From positions 1 through 18,636 of the forward strand of contig JAEEML010000148.1 of the NCBI GenBank assembly GCA_016283195.1: a stretch of 18,636 nt of DNA. The letters are read 5' to 3'. The stretch is from Deltaproteobacteria bacterium (GTDB lineage Bacteria; JAEEML01). A program made the translations under genes and the position numbers. Below the pieces are notes generated by a model, which was given only the letters and a program-made list of their open reading frames with translations, ran no database searches and was not told the DNA's origin. Shown here piece by piece: positions 5,706-13,818 of this stretch (positions are counted from its first letter, which is position 1; every line of letters starts with the position of its first letter).

Positions 5706-7760
5706 TTAATAATTGTCATCCTCATCTAAATCGATATCCAAATGGCCGCCCATGTGCAAGCGTCTCTGAATGTGCGGGGCAATATGACCGGGGGTTTTAC
5801 CCTGCCTGGACAGGGGGTGGGCCTCTATACCCATCTCTTTGATAAAACGCGAGAGTGCCGGCTCTTTAAAGCCGCCGCCGAGGCTGCGCCTACTGCCGGC
5901 CGCCGTGATATAAAGCGTCCTTCTGGCTCTGGTGATGCCCACATAGCAGAGGCGCCGCTCCTCCTCAATATATTTGGCTTTTTCGGCCGGATTTTGCGCC
6001 CGGTCGGCGCTGCGCAGAGAATTGGCGTGCGGCAAAAGTCCCTCTTCCATGCCAACAAGAAAAACTGTATTAAATTCCAGACCTTTTGCCGCATGAATGG
6101 TGGAAATGGTCACCCCTTTACCCGGGCTGTCCTGGGCGGCGCTGCTTTCATCCAAAGAGATTTCGCGCAAAAATTCCGGCAAGGTGATGCCCGCGTCATG
6201 GCGCAGGGCGATGAGGCGCAAAAGTTCTTCTATATTTTCCTCGCGCTCTTCGGCATGCGGGTCACCCTTAAGCGAATCCAAAAGCGCCAAATCTTTAATA
6301 GCTTTTTGAGCCAGCTGAACAGGTGTGAGCTCTCCGGCCGCCGTGCGCAAAGATGCCAAAAGATCATTAAGGGCCAAAAGCGGCACTATGGCTCTTTTAT
6401 TAAAGCCCAGTGTTTTGAGCTTTGGTTCGCCGCCGGCCAAGATGGCCCCGACGGAGCTATTCTCTTTAGCGGAAAAGGCCAGTAATTTATTTATTGTTTG
6501 TTCGCCGATGCCGGCGGTCAGGTTGGTGAGCACTCTTTGAAAATCGGCATCGCTATCCGGCCAAAAGAGGAGACGCAGGGCCGCCAGGAGGTCCTTTATC
6601 TCCTTGCGGGCGAAAAAGGCCGTGCCGCCCACAATAGTATAATTAAGCCCTGCTGTGCGCAAAACCTGCTCAAAGGGGCGGCTTTGGGCGTTGGTGCGCA
6701 TAAGTATGGCAAAATCTTCAAGATTTGCGCCTCCTTGTACTGCTTTTAAAATAGTGCCGCCCACCATGGCCGCCTCTTCCTCGGCGCCGGGCGCCAAAAG
6801 CAAAAGGGGCTTTTTCATATCCATATTTTGCGAAAAAAGCTTTTTGGGTCGCCGCTCCTCGTTATTCTCAATCAGCAAATTTGCGGCATCTAAAATAGCG
6901 CAGGTAGAGCGGTAATTTTCTTCCAGTTTGTAGCAGGTGGCTCCGCCGAAGTGTTTTTCAAAGTATTTCATATTGGCCGGATTGGCCCCGCGCCAGCTGT
7001 ATATTGATTGATCGTCATCACCAACGGCAAAAATGGTGGAGCCTTCCGGGCCAAAAGCCAGAGTTTTTAAAAATTCCAGTTGCACCTCGTTGGTATCCTG
7101 AAATTCATCCACCAGCACATATTTATAGCGGCGGCGGCAATAATCTAACAGCTCTTTATCTTGACGCCAGAGGTGCAGGCACTCCATGATGAGATCGCCG
7201 AAATCGAGAGCCGCGGCGCGGCGCAGCGCTTTTTGATATGTTCCATAAAGTTTTAGCGCATAATTACCCAAAATATCAAACTCTTTGCAAGTGGCCTTTT
7301 CAGGTGTAAGACCGCGATTTTTAAAGCTATCTATTTTGCTCAAAATACCGTTTGGCGTAATTGTTTTAGGATCCAGCCCAAGCTCATTAAGCAAATTTTT
7401 AATGATGGTCAGCTGATCGTATGTATCATAAATAATGAAATTGCTGTCTATATCTATGGCCGCGCCGTATTGGCGCAAAAAGCGCGAGCAAATGGCGTGA
7501 AAGGTGCCGATAGCCATCTGCCGGGCCTCCGGGCCGATGAGTTTTACGAGGCGCTCTTTCATCTCCTTGGCGGCTTTATTGGTAAAGGTGAGCGCCATAA
7601 TTTCCGAGCGCTTTGCCAGCCCCTCGTTGATGAGCCAGGCAATGCGATATGTTAAAACCCGCGTCTTGCCGGTGCCGGCGCCGGCGATTACCAATTCGTG
7701 GCCGCCAAAGTGGGTGACAGCTGCCAGTTGCTGCTTATTTAATTCCTTTAAAATATTCAT
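5706..7760 (-). CDS. UvrD/PcrA/Rep-type superfamily 1A DNA helicase
   Basis: This 684-residue ATP-dependent 3'-to-5' DNA helicase is close in length to Rep (673) and a little shorter than UvrD or PcrA. Motifs in order: Q-motif LNKQQLAAV (7-15), Walker A AGAGTGKT with K32, motif Ia ALTFTNKAA (56-64), TFHAICSRF (86-94), Walker B VDEFQDT (217-223), motif III GDDDQSIYSWRGA (247-259), motif IV ENYRST, then near the C-terminus STIHAAKGLEF (motif V) and YVGITRAR (motif VI). It would act in nucleotide excision repair, mismatch repair or removal of protein blocks from DNA. Whether it is the UvrD, PcrA or Rep functional equivalent cannot be decided here. Its ATG overlaps the stop of the upstream peptidase-like gene by 4 bp (ATGA), implying translational coupling. 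That is odd for a repair gene placed in an envelope operon. Confidence 0.93.
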   Translation of the reverse strand: MNILKELNKQQLAAVTHFGGHELVIAGAGTGKTRVLTYRIAWLINEGLAKRSEIMALTFTNKAAKEMKERLVKLIGPEARQMAIGTFHAICSRFLRQYGAAIDIDSNFIIYDTYDQLTIIKNLLNELGLDPKTITPNGILSKIDSFKNRGLTPEKATCKEFDILGNYALKLYGTYQKALRRAAALDFGDLIMECLHLWRQDKELLDYCRRRYKYVLVDEFQDTNEVQLEFLKTLAFGPEGSTIFAVGDDDQSIYSWRGANPANMKYFEKHFGGATCYKLEENYRSTCAILDAANLLIENNEERRPKKLFSQNMDMKKPLLLLAPGAEEEAAMVGGTILKAVQGGANLEDFAILMRTNAQSRPFEQVLRTAGLNYTIVGGTAFFARKEIKDLLAALRLLFWPDSDADFQRVLTNLTAGIGEQTINKLLAFSAKENSSVGAILAGGEPKLKTLGFNKRAIVPLLALNDLLASLRTAAGELTPVQLAQKAIKDLALLDSLKGDPHAEEREENIEELLRLIALRHDAGITLPEFLREISLDESSAAQDSPGKGVTISTIHAAKGLEFNTVFLVGMEEGLLPHANSLRSADRAQNPAEKAKYIEEERRLCYVGITRARRTLYITAAGSRRSLGGGFKEPALSRFIKEMGIEAHPLSRQGKTPGHIAPHIQRRLHMGGHLDIDLDEDDNY

Positions 7761-9589
7761 AAGATTATCTTAGTAGGCGCTTTAATTATGCGCACTTTTT
7801 CGCCAAAAAGCTTTAGGTAACATTGTTGCAAAAACTGCCCTTGCTCATTCGGGGTGAGCAGCAAAAAACGCTCCAAAGTGGTGATAATTGTCTGGTCGTC
7901 GGCCAGTGGCTTATTTTCTTTTGTGTTCCCTTCAGCCTCTTCTGTGCCCATAAAATCGGCTAAAGTGGCAAAGATAATTCTGGCTGTATAATGTTCGGCT
8001 TCACCACCGTTTCGCGTTTGATTAAGGCCAAAGGCCGCGAGGTGCGGCAACATAACTGGAATGGATTCGGTAGTGTAAATCATGCCGGTCAAATAGGCAG
8101 TTAATTCATCATGAGCCACGCGGCGGTAAGGCGCGGGAATGGCTTTTAGCAGGGCGTCTTGTAATGGCGGCAAGCCCGCGTCTTTATTTATGAGGTGGGT
8201 AAGTTCATGGTAAGCCGTGCATTTGGCCAGAATATCTTCGAGCGGTTTTAAAAGGGTTAGGTCAACTGTTTTGGGGGTTTCTTTTTGCTCTAAGGTGCCG
8301 AGGCGGTGTCCTGCACCTAAAATTTTGCGTTCACCGATGAGGTCGTTATCTGCGCGTACTTTTTGCCAATTATTAAATAATTCAAAGAGTTTTACGAGAT
8401 CTTCTTTTGCTCCAAGCTGTTTTGTAAGCCATTCTTCATATACTTTGGCCAGAAGATCATCGGTATATGGATAGCTCATTCCTCCCAGTTGATTGAGAAT
8501 ACTGGCACCGTCTGCGCTTAGAAGTGGGAGAATAACCTCCAAAATATAAGCTCTTATGCGTTCTTCATATATTTGGGCGCCATAGGCTCCGTGCACGGTG
8601 AGGCCCAAAGCTCCCTCGGCAATGGGCAGACGGTCAATGCGATAGAGATATTGCAGGGGATATGAGCGTTTATCGTAGGTATAAACACTGCGCGCGGCTA
8701 CCCGGTAGGGAATGACCATGGTGGTATGGCAGAGTTTTTTCAGCGGGTGATCGCTTGTCGCCGTAAGTGACTTAGCGAGTTCCCGGCGCGTTTCCAGCGG
8801 GAGGGGCAACATCGTGAGGCAAGGAGCGCTAAAACTCTTGTTATCCACATAATAGCCGATACCGCTATTTTCCAACTCATTATTTAAATTATAGCCTAAT
8901 TCGGTAACTTTGGCGCCCTCGGCGTGATTTTCGATGGCCCGTAAAAAGGCCTCCATAGCCCAGTAGATTTTTTCACTGGTGGCAAAGGGCTTTAAAATGC
9001 GCTCTTTGGTTAACTTGAGCAGAGTTTCGGTCTCTTCAAGTTGCGCTTTTAACTCACTGCTGGCTTTCTTTTCCAGCGCCAGATGGGCCTTAGTCTCGTT
9101 TAAACCGCTTTCCTTATGGGCCAAATCGCAAAAATTCACCAGCTCATGGGCAAAAACGGCATCGAGAGATCTGGCTATCAGGGTGTGGTGCAAAAAAAAG
9201 GCGCTGATAATAAGAAAGAGCAAAAAAAGCGGCCAGATAATTTTTTTTTGCCATAAAAGGTCAAAGATGGTTAGCGCCGGGATAAAATATGTTTTGCCGC
9301 CGCGATCTATAGTGCTTCCGCCCCAAAAAGTATTTGTTTTAAGCTGCTTGCCGCCAAGCTCATGGTAAAGATCGGCAAAGAATAATTCCCCGGAAAGCGG
9401 CGGTTTGCCGGAGAGGCGATAAAAGGCTAAAAGAGCCTCTTTGTGCTTTAAATAACGCCTGGCTAGAGCGTAGCGCAGGGGCAAAAACCAGCGGCGATAA
9501 AAATCAGGCTTTTCAAAAGGGTCGGTGCTGTAAAGAGCCGGCCTCCCGGCGGCTATTTCCTTTAAAAGCAGCCTATCGAGTAAGCTCAT
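7757..9589 (-). CDS. Membrane-anchored HELTH zinc metallopeptidase-like protein of unknown family
   Basis: I do not recognise the family of this 610-residue protein. Residues 1-115 are soluble and presumably cytoplasmic (basic, aromatic-rich). A strong transmembrane helix spans about 117-136. A Glu/Lys-rich helical stretch (about 158-200) looks like a coiled coil. The rest should be periplasmic. The key signal is H461-E-L-T-H465 in CTAYHELTHLI, a zincin HExxH site, followed 30 residues later by E495 in AHDELTAYLTG, a plausible third ligand as in gluzincins. A conserved-looking RVAARSVYTYDKRSYPLQYLYRIDRLP-type segment precedes it (about 296-322). The gene overlaps the TolA-like gene upstream and the helicase downstream by 4 bp each (ATGA). 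It occupies the slot where tolB is usually found. Catalysis is inferred from the motif only; an inactive structural protein is possible. Confidence 0.6.
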   Translation of the reverse strand: MSLLDRLLLKEIAAGRPALYSTDPFEKPDFYRRWFLPLRYALARRYLKHKEALLAFYRLSGKPPLSGELFFADLYHELGGKQLKTNTFWGGSTIDRGGKTYFIPALTIFDLLWQKKIIWPLFLLFLIISAFFLHHTLIARSLDAVFAHELVNFCDLAHKESGLNETKAHLALEKKASSELKAQLEETETLLKLTKERILKPFATSEKIYWAMEAFLRAIENHAEGAKVTELGYNLNNELENSGIGYYVDNKSFSAPCLTMLPLPLETRRELAKSLTATSDHPLKKLCHTTMVIPYRVAARSVYTYDKRSYPLQYLYRIDRLPIAEGALGLTVHGAYGAQIYEERIRAYILEVILPLLSADGASILNQLGGMSYPYTDDLLAKVYEEWLTKQLGAKEDLVKLFELFNNWQKVRADNDLIGERKILGAGHRLGTLEQKETPKTVDLTLLKPLEDILAKCTAYHELTHLINKDAGLPPLQDALLKAIPAPYRRVAHDELTAYLTGMIYTTESIPVMLPHLAAFGLNQTRNGGEAEHYTARIIFATLADFMGTEEAEGNTKENKPLADDQTIITTLERFLLLTPNEQGQFLQQCYLKLFGEKVRIIKAPTKIIL

Positions 9590-10332
9590 GATCCAGCCTT
9601 ACAGGGTGCATGCAGTTCAATGCCGTCATCGCGGACGCGCTCCATGATTTCCGGCGGCGGAACAGGCATGCGGGAAGTGCGGGCTATAGCTTGCATAAGA
9701 GCGTTGTCAAAATTGCGATCACCTGAAGATTGTTCAATATTTTTGGCAATTAAAGAGCCATCTGGGCCAATGCGGATGAGGGCTACGGCTTTTAAGCTGG
9801 CGCAGGTGGCTTCATCAATAATATTAGGCACTTGAAAATTGCGCATAATGGCTTCTTTTACTTCGCTGACATAGCGGTTGCCAATGACGGCCTGGGTAAA
9901 AGAGCTCACTTTGCCTTGCGGTGAGGCATCTGGTTCGCCTTCGTTATCGTCCTCTTTGCTGATGCGGTCCAGGGCCTTTTGCATTTTACTAAGCCTATTT
10001 ATGCGCTCTTGCAAAGAGGGGGCGCTGGGGGCTTTTTTTGGCGGCGCGGCCTTTTCCTGCTTTACCGGGGCTTCCGGCGCTTTTTCTTTGACTACCGGGG
10101 CCGGAGCCGGCGGCGGGGCGCTGGGGAGGCGCGGCAGGAGATGTTTGGGGCGCTCCTTTTCGCCCTGGCGCACTAATACAGTGGTTATAACCTTCTCCGG
10201 CGGTTTAATCTTGGGCGTACTGGTACCGCCCCACAAAATGCCGAGAATCAGGCCAACATGGATAAGCGCCGAAAGCGAGAGGGCAATGGCGAAACCGCGC
10301 ATCGGTTTTGGGGAAAAAGCACCTCGGGCCAT
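9586..10332 (-). CDS. TolA/TonB-like energy-transducing protein
   Basis: This 248-residue protein has the classic three-part TolA/TonB layout. A single N-terminal anchor (about 13-34) contains S21-x3-H25, the Ser-His pattern used for contact with the proton channel. A periplasm-spanning linker (about 40-130) is rich in Pro, Ala, Lys and Glu (SAPPPAPAPVVKEKAP) with a short charged helix. The globular C-terminal domain (about 145-245) contains GPDGSL, SSGDRNFDNALMQAI and MPVPPPE, and resembles TolA_C/TonB_2 more than classical TonB. C177 and C244 could form a disulphide as in TolA. It would carry force from the TolQ/TolR motor to the outer membrane. It starts 3 bp after tolR/exbD and overlaps the peptidase-like gene by 4 bp. 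The name tolA fits the gene order, but no tolB or pal follows, so I give no symbol. Confidence 0.85.
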   Translation of the reverse strand: MARGAFSPKPMRGFAIALSLSALIHVGLILGILWGGTSTPKIKPPEKVITTVLVRQGEKERPKHLLPRLPSAPPPAPAPVVKEKAPEAPVKQEKAAPPKKAPSAPSLQERINRLSKMQKALDRISKEDDNEGEPDASPQGKVSSFTQAVIGNRYVSEVKEAIMRNFQVPNIIDEATCASLKAVALIRIGPDGSLIAKNIEQSSGDRNFDNALMQAIARTSRMPVPPPEIMERVRDDGIELHAPCKAGS

Positions 10333-10335
10333 AGC

Positions 10336-10755
10336 TTAATTCTCGTCTGCCTGGCCGCCAGGATCGGTAATCATGCCCAGCTTGGTGACGCCGGCTTCTT
10401 GAATGCGGGCCATTATATCTACCACAAAGCCATAATCAAGTTTACGATCAGCGTGCAAATAGAGCTCGCCATCGCTCTGGATGCGCGGATTATAGCGGAT
10501 TTTATCCTGTAATTCCTCTAGCGGAATAGGTACTTCAGCCAGATAAATGGATTTATCGGCTTTTAAAGTGAGCACCAGCTTTTCCTGGCCGCTCTCTATG
10601 GTTTTGGCGGCCGCTTTGGGTAAATCAACTTTAACGCCCTGCTGAATCATGGGAGCGGTAACCATAAAGATAATAAGAAGTGACATGGAGACATCAACCA
10701 GCGGAGTAACGTTGATCTCGGTCATGTTTTTTCTGCTAAAACGCCGTTCCGACAT
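10336..10755 (-). CDS. ExbD/TolR-family proton-channel subunit
   Basis: This 139-residue inner-membrane protein has a short basic cytoplasmic N-terminus and one transmembrane helix (about 18-38) with the family signature NVTPLVDVSMSLLIIFMVTAPM. D21 is the proton-carrying Asp. A periplasmic domain of about 95 residues follows, ending GVTKLGMITDP. With the TolQ/ExbB protein it forms the motor that turns proton-motive force into mechanical work. DVSMSLL is a small variant of the usual DVMLVLL. GGAG lies about 7 bases before ATG 10755. Gaps of 12 bp to the upstream gene and 3 bp to the downstream gene place it firmly in the operon. Sequence alone does not separate TolR from ExbD. Confidence 0.93.
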   Translation of the reverse strand: MSERRFSRKNMTEINVTPLVDVSMSLLIIFMVTAPMIQQGVKVDLPKAAAKTIESGQEKLVLTLKADKSIYLAEVPIPLEELQDKIRYNPRIQSDGELYLHADRKLDYGFVVDIMARIQEAGVTKLGMITDPGGQADEN

Positions 10756-10767
10756 AAGAAACTCCGC

Positions 10768-11529
10768 TTAATTACTGAAAAAATGGCGATCGATGATGTT
10801 TAAAAAGTCGCTGGAAAAGCTATCCATCTCCACATCAAAGAATTTAACCTTGTTATTAAGGTAGTTATAAGCTACAACCGCCGGAATGGCGGCAATGAGG
10901 CCCACAGCGGTGGTGAGGAGAGCTTCGGAAACACCGGGAGCGATGGTGGCCAAATTGGCGTTACCCATCCTGCCTACTTCAAAAAAGGCGTCCATAATGC
11001 CCCAAACGGTACCAAAGAGGCCAATGAAGGGGCCGGTGGAGCCCAAAGTGCCCAAAAAGGAGATGAGGCTCTCTAAATTGGTTATTTCATTTAAGGCCGA
11101 CTTTGTCAGCGTGCGTTGCAAAATATCTTTATCGCTTATTTGTGTTTCCTGCTGCTCCTCAACGCTGTTTTGGGCCCGTCGTTTTTGAATTTTTACCAGC
11201 TCCTGGTAGCCGGCGCGAAAGAGCGCGGCCACCGGGGCCAAAGTGAGATTTTGCGTCTCCTGGTAAATAGTATCAAGCCGCTTGGAGCTCCAGAAAATAT
11301 CTAAAAATTTGGCCGATTCGGCTTTGGCTTTTCTTAGATAAAAGAGCTTATAAATGATGATAGCCCAGCAAATCACCGAAGCCAGAGCCAAAATAAGCAA
11401 AATGGCAATACCAACCGGGCCGGCGCTGTGGATGGCTTCATATAAAACGCCGTGGCCGCTGTTTTTGGGTGCCGCTTGCTCGGCCGTTTGTGCCAAAGAT
11501 AAAATTGATAATATATTTAATTTACACAT
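10768..11529 (-). CDS. TolQ/ExbB/MotA-family proton-channel subunit
   Basis: This 253-residue polytopic inner-membrane protein has three predicted transmembrane helices at about 38-60, 157-178 and 199-221. A large cytoplasmic loop between the first two contains charged helices (RKAKAESAKF, KIQKRRAQNSVEEQQ). The signature STGPFIGLFGTVWGIMDAF (164-182) and the Ala/Thr-rich third helix (ALLTTAVGLIAAIPAVVAYNYL) are diagnostic. It forms the pentameric channel around the ExbD/TolR dimer. The N-terminal 25 residues are a polar stretch before the first helix, as in some delta-proteobacterial and Fibrobacter-type homologues. The ATG at 11529 is 12 bp after the stop of the lipoprotein gene and has a poor ribosome site, which suggests translational coupling. 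The gene order Q-R-A matches a tol locus. Confidence 0.93.
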   Translation of the reverse strand: MCKLNILSILSLAQTAEQAAPKNSGHGVLYEAIHSAGPVGIAILLILALASVICWAIIIYKLFYLRKAKAESAKFLDIFWSSKRLDTIYQETQNLTLAPVAALFRAGYQELVKIQKRRAQNSVEEQQETQISDKDILQRTLTKSALNEITNLESLISFLGTLGSTGPFIGLFGTVWGIMDAFFEVGRMGNANLATIAPGVSEALLTTAVGLIAAIPAVVAYNYLNNKVKFFDVEMDSFSSDFLNIIDRHFFSN

Positions 11530-11541
11530 AATTTTTAAATA

Positions 11542-12027
11542 TCAAAGACCACTTAGCACCAGCCAGCGGCCATCCTCCTTTACTAGTTCAAAACGGTTTA
11601 ATTCCGTATCATTAAGCCACTTGCCGCCGGCCGGAAAATTAAGATGGGCCCGGTAATCATAGCGAAAATCCACAAACCCGCGATCTTTTTTGAGCTCCAG
11701 CGCATCAACGGTGATGGAAAGATATAATTCATCGGTATGTTCAAAAATTTTGGGAATAACCTGTGCTTTTAATTCTTTTAAGGTAAAGTCATCGCTGTTT
11801 TCGCTGTTCCCCATATCCTCATAATAATGCTCGGAACAAAGGGCAACCAACTTGTCGGCATCTTTTTCTTCCAGCGCCGCGCGATAAGTTTCCAGTAATT
11901 CCAAAATCTGGCGATTATCTTCGGTATCGCGAATTTTAGTGCCTTCGATGTACTTTTTATGGCAAGCTGTAGCGCCGAAAAGCAGTATGATAGTTAGTAA
12001 AGAGCTTAGAAATCTTTTTAAATGCAT
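11542..12027 (-). CDS. Small lipoprotein with an NTF2-like (SnoaL/DUF4440-type) domain
   Basis: This is a 161-residue predicted lipoprotein. The signal peptide ends LLFGATAC with C22 as the lipidated Cys; T at -2 and A at -1 is an acceptable lipobox. The mature part looks like an NTF2-fold domain: a helix pair IRDTEDNRQILELLETYRAALEEKDADKLVALCSEHYYED, followed by beta strands ending WLNDTELNRFELVKEDGRWLVLSGL. The DGRWLV ending is common in this fold. NTF2-like lipoproteins can be ligand-binding, scaffolding or enzymatic; nothing here decides between these. It begins the tight gene string leading to tolQ/exbB (12 bp gap), so it probably serves the motor complex as an envelope partner. AAAGGAA lies about 6 bases upstream of ATG 12027. 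Confidence 0.75.
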   Translation of the reverse strand: MHLKRFLSSLLTIILLFGATACHKKYIEGTKIRDTEDNRQILELLETYRAALEEKDADKLVALCSEHYYEDMGNSENSDDFTLKELKAQVIPKIFEHTDELYLSITVDALELKKDRGFVDFRYDYRAHLNFPAGGKWLNDTELNRFELVKEDGRWLVLSGL

Positions 12028-12045
12028 TATAATTCCTTTCGTTAG

Positions 12046-12072
12046 AGCCGGTTTTGATAAAAAGCTCCGGCT
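12046..12072 (-). promoter_or_regulatory. Inverted repeat in the leader of the NTF2-like lipoprotein gene
   Basis: AGCCGG (12046-12051) and CCGGCT (12067-12072) form a perfect 6-bp stem around a 15-base loop, ending 18 bases before ATG 12027. It lacks a T-tail on the minus strand, so it is not an obvious terminator for the upstream barrel gene. It may modulate the junction between the barrel gene and the motor operon. No clear promoter was found in this 93-base gap. Confidence 0.3.
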
Positions 12073-12120
12073 GAGACAGAGGCACTTTACTCAGTTGGAG
12101 CGTAAATTGAAATAGAATAA

Positions 12121-13806
12121 TTAAAATAACCAGCGGTAATAAGTAAATATGCTGTCGTTACTATTATATCTTGCTCCCAATGAATTTGGTGGCCCCCAAA
12201 TGACAGTAGTTCCGAGGCCAAAAATATGCTGCTCCAAAAGCTTATATTCTAAAGAAGCGCGAATAAGAAAATCGCCGTAAGTGGCGCTAACTGCACCAAG
12301 TAATTCGATTTTAAAGCGATCTTCCCAAAAAGTCTTGCGGCCCATAAAGATAAAGCCCACTAAATAGCTGCTTTTATCACCGGCCCTTTTAAAGTCGAGC
12401 AGAGGAATAATTTCGTTATTAAAGGAAAAAAGAGCAAAAGCGGTGAGCGAGAGGTAAAGAGAGGTGCCGTAAGAATATTCTACTGCGAGTACGCTTTTTA
12501 AAAACGGGGAGCGGCTAAAGTTTAACTCGCTATCATAAAATATTTTTTGCGGCGTAAAAGTTAAATCGAGTTTTAAGATAAAATCCCCCAAAACCAGATC
12601 CATATCAAAAGCGGCCTCAAAAGAGCGCAAATAGGTAAGGCTAAATATTTCATCGCCATTTTTATAATTATTTTGCAAAGTTACAAAAGCGTCGGCTAGA
12701 GCGGCATCAGTAAAAAGCAAGGCCGGATTTTCCAAAATAGCCCCGGCCGCACCGGCGAGAGTTATGAGATTTTTATCCAGCAGCAGCTTAGGTGTGCGGT
12801 CAAAACCGTAAACAGCCGAGATGGCAAAATCGGCTTGTTTACTCTCTGCCATGAGCCTTAGGCCGATGGTGGAATTTTTTATGGAATAATCTGGCGGTTC
12901 TGTAGCCAGAGGATCATCGACAAGCTCCTCGAGCAGTGTGGGAGATACCGATTTAAGTAGCGATAATTTATTATAAAAATCACTTCCTGCCGGAGCCAGT
13001 GACATATCTTTATCTATTAAAGCCACTTTGTGCGGCTTAAACCAGGGAATAAAGGCCAGATGGGCAGTAAACCAGCTTTTATTCCAGGTAAAAAGCAGGG
13101 CGGGAACGGGGGCGTGCAGCTTTAGGCCATTGGGGTAATTTAAGCGGGCGTCCAGCGGGTTTAAGAGGGAGACAGCGGGCAAAATGTCGTTTTGCCCCCA
13201 GGAAAAGAGCAAATTGCCCAGGCGCAAGCTAAGGCCGTAGGGCAGGTTGGCTTCCAGAAAAGTTTCCAAAAGGTCGATGCCGCCGTTATAGCGCTTGTCG
13301 CTGGTATTAAAAAGGAGATAGGGCTTATCGCCTTTCGGGCGGCGGCCGCGCATGCCCCAATAGAGAGCTAAGTTGGTGTAAAAACGCAGATATTTTTTAA
13401 AGCGCAGTTCAGCGATAACAAGAGCCCAGCTTTGAAATTCGGAGACATCTTCGCCCTCCTGGTCAAAGAGCACATCACTCAGGCCTTTTACGCCCAGTTC
13501 GCCGTTAAAGCGGAAGGCTAGGGGCAGGGGCCTCGCGGTGGATGGTGCTGGTGCGGCGGGTTGCACTATCGGAGCGCTGGAGGTAGCTGGTACTTCTTCG
13601 GCACTAAAAAAAGAAAATGAATCCTCCTCACTGGCGGCATCCGGGCTGTTTATGGCTCTTTCTGTCTCGCCATCGCTGAAGGCATCGCTACTTTGGAGCG
13701 TATTGGGCTCCTCCTCGCTAAAAAAGGAAAACTCCTCTTCCTGCGCGGCGGCGCTTAGCGGCAAGAGGCCAAAAAGAGCGCTGACAATAAAAAGAGCTCT
13801 ACGCAT
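12121..13806 (-). CDS. Outer-membrane beta-barrel protein with duplicated FSFFS acidic motif
   Basis: This 561-residue exported protein has a signal peptide MRRALFIVSALFGLLPLSAAA, with likely cleavage after A21. Residues 22-95 are acidic, Ser/Pro/Ala-rich and probably disordered. They contain FSFFSEEEP (26-34) and FSFFSAEEVP (64-73). From about 96 onward the sequence alternates polar and hydrophobic residues like a beta-barrel (for example RFYTNLALYWG, YGLSLRLGNLLFSWGQ, LKLDLTFTPQ, FLIRASLEYKLL). It ends YYRWLF, and a terminal Phe is the usual BAM insertion signal. The LFSWGQNDILP...NPLDAR stretch (200-221) recalls DUF1302-like porins. Function is unknown. It sits 12 bp after thiL and 93 bp before the lipoprotein-motor operon. 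It may be an outer-membrane partner of the TolA-like protein, but this is inference. Confidence 0.75.
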   Translation of the reverse strand: MRRALFIVSALFGLLPLSAAAQEEEFSFFSEEEPNTLQSSDAFSDGETERAINSPDAASEEDSFSFFSAEEVPATSSAPIVQPAAPAPSTARPLPLAFRFNGELGVKGLSDVLFDQEGEDVSEFQSWALVIAELRFKKYLRFYTNLALYWGMRGRRPKGDKPYLLFNTSDKRYNGGIDLLETFLEANLPYGLSLRLGNLLFSWGQNDILPAVSLLNPLDARLNYPNGLKLHAPVPALLFTWNKSWFTAHLAFIPWFKPHKVALIDKDMSLAPAGSDFYNKLSLLKSVSPTLLEELVDDPLATEPPDYSIKNSTIGLRLMAESKQADFAISAVYGFDRTPKLLLDKNLITLAGAAGAILENPALLFTDAALADAFVTLQNNYKNGDEIFSLTYLRSFEAAFDMDLVLGDFILKLDLTFTPQKIFYDSELNFSRSPFLKSVLAVEYSYGTSLYLSLTAFALFSFNNEIIPLLDFKRAGDKSSYLVGFIFMGRKTFWEDRFKIELLGAVSATYGDFLIRASLEYKLLEQHIFGLGTTVIWGPPNSLGARYNSNDSIFTYYRWLF

Positions 13807-13818
13807 TATCCGGCCTTA

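Noticed and set aside
5742-6485. 247-residue plus-strand open frame opposite the helicase gene
   Set aside because: It lies wholly antisense to a clearly conserved helicase, has no ribosome site and encodes no recognisable domain; long antisense frames are common in this codon usage.
9878-10339. 153-residue plus-strand open frame opposite the TolA-like gene
   Set aside because: It is antisense to the Pro/Ala/Lys-rich linker of a well-supported gene and has no independent evidence.
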